Below, in pieces: positions 4,923-5,158 of a DNA stretch of 5,158 bases. The position numbers and the translations under genes were made by a program. Numbering within the stretch: the stretch's first letter is position 1; each line of letters starts with the position of its first letter. The stretch covers positions 1 through 5,158 of the forward strand of contig JAEWDX010000065.1 in NCBI GenBank assembly GCA_023389895.1, written 5' to 3'. The notes below the pieces were generated by a model, which worked only from the letters and a program-made list of their open reading frames with translations, was not told where the DNA came from and made no database searches. This DNA is from Bacillota bacterium. Its GTDB lineage: Bacteria > Bacillota > Bacilli > Bacillales > Cytobacillaceae.

Positions 4923-5158
4923 TTATCGTAATCTATCATCAAACATTAATTGTATTTGAATACCAAACGGGTCTTCAATAATACCGTATGCTTTACTAAA
5001 AACATTACTTGATAACGGAACAATGATTCTCACTCTCTCATCTGTCGTCAAGCTCTTGTAAAAATGTTCGATTTCTTCTAAGCCCGCACTTTGAATACAC
5101 AATGAAGTGTTGTTCCCTACTACATATTTTTCTGTGATATCCATTGTATCCTCTGCCA
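4923..5158 (-). CDS. VOC-family (glyoxalase/PhnB-like) protein, C-terminal part
   Basis: The minus-strand frame is open from the right edge to TAA at 4923-4925. The ATG at 5142-5144 is probably internal, because AEDT precedes it in frame, as in PhnB-like proteins with MxxDT before the variable loop. The visible 77 or so residues form the second betaalphabetabetabeta unit of the vicinal oxygen chelate fold. VVGNNTSLCIQSAG is the first strand, LEEIEHFYKSLT the helix, VRIIVPLSSNVFSKAYGIIEDPFGIQIQLMF the closing strands. GIIEDPFGI is the family's typical ending. Members include PhnB-like proteins of unknown function, glyoxalases and antibiotic-binding proteins; the fragment does not decide among them. 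Full proteins are about 130-150 residues, so around half is missing because of the window edge. It converges on the IS30 remnant. Confidence 0.82.
   Translation of the reverse strand, partial: AEDTMDITEKYVVGNNTSLCIQSAGLEEIEHFYKSLTTDERVRIIVPLSSNVFSKAYGIIEDPFGIQIQLMFDDRLR

Noticed and set aside
1..5158. tRNA, rRNA, CRISPR array, toxin-antitoxin pair or phage genes
   Set aside because: I saw no evenly spaced direct repeats, no cloverleaf-like GC-rich segments and no pair of small overlapping genes. Shared short strings such as TTTGAAGAATA near 277 and 1769 are isolated and probably random.

Overview
The window looks like chromosomal DNA from a Gram-positive Bacillota, most likely a Bacillales member of the Paenibacillus/Brevibacillus type. 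This is inferred from strong AGGAGG-type ribosome binding sites, a YcdB/YcdC-like secreted protein, hairpin-plus-T terminators and an IS30-type transposase remnant. No genus marker is present, so the assignment is tentative.

Layout, left to right. (1) The 3' end of an unrecognised membrane protein runs in from the left edge to 281. (2) A promoter (about 313-340) drives an Rrf2-family regulator at 392-608. The regulator is broken by one extra C and ends just after the HTH wing, next to a terminator hairpin (617-644). (3) An intact, AT-rich gene at 743-1684 encodes a two-halved DMT-superfamily transporter of the YdcZ/DUF606 type. (4) The 674-base stretch 1685-2358 has no intact gene. It holds out-of-frame coding remains (about 1761-2081), a very clear MerR-type operator/promoter (2088-2118), a hairpin matching the P2 arm of FMN riboswitches (2146-2170), and a four-codon ORF with a good ribosome binding site (2205-2219). 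(5) A GNAT N-acetyltransferase lies at 2359-3090 and a secreted protein with PepSY-like repeats at 3206-4237; both are intact and less AT-rich than the left half. (6) A decayed IS30-family transposase (about 4343-4710) has three frameshifts and is followed by several inverted repeats and terminator-like hairpins (4712-4900). (7) The C-terminal part of a VOC-family (PhnB-like) protein lies on the minus strand and runs off the right edge.

The genes do not form one pathway. The window reads as an accessory, rearranged region: three intact genes are set among a broken regulator, an orphan regulated promoter, gene fragments and a dead insertion sequence. The Rrf2 fragment and the transporter were probably once a regulator-target pair. 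The MerR-type promoter has lost any obvious target, and the nearest intact downstream gene is the acetyltransferase. I found no complete undescribed system. The most useful leads are the orphan MerR-type promoter with the riboswitch-like fragment behind it, and the compact PepSY-repeat secreted protein.
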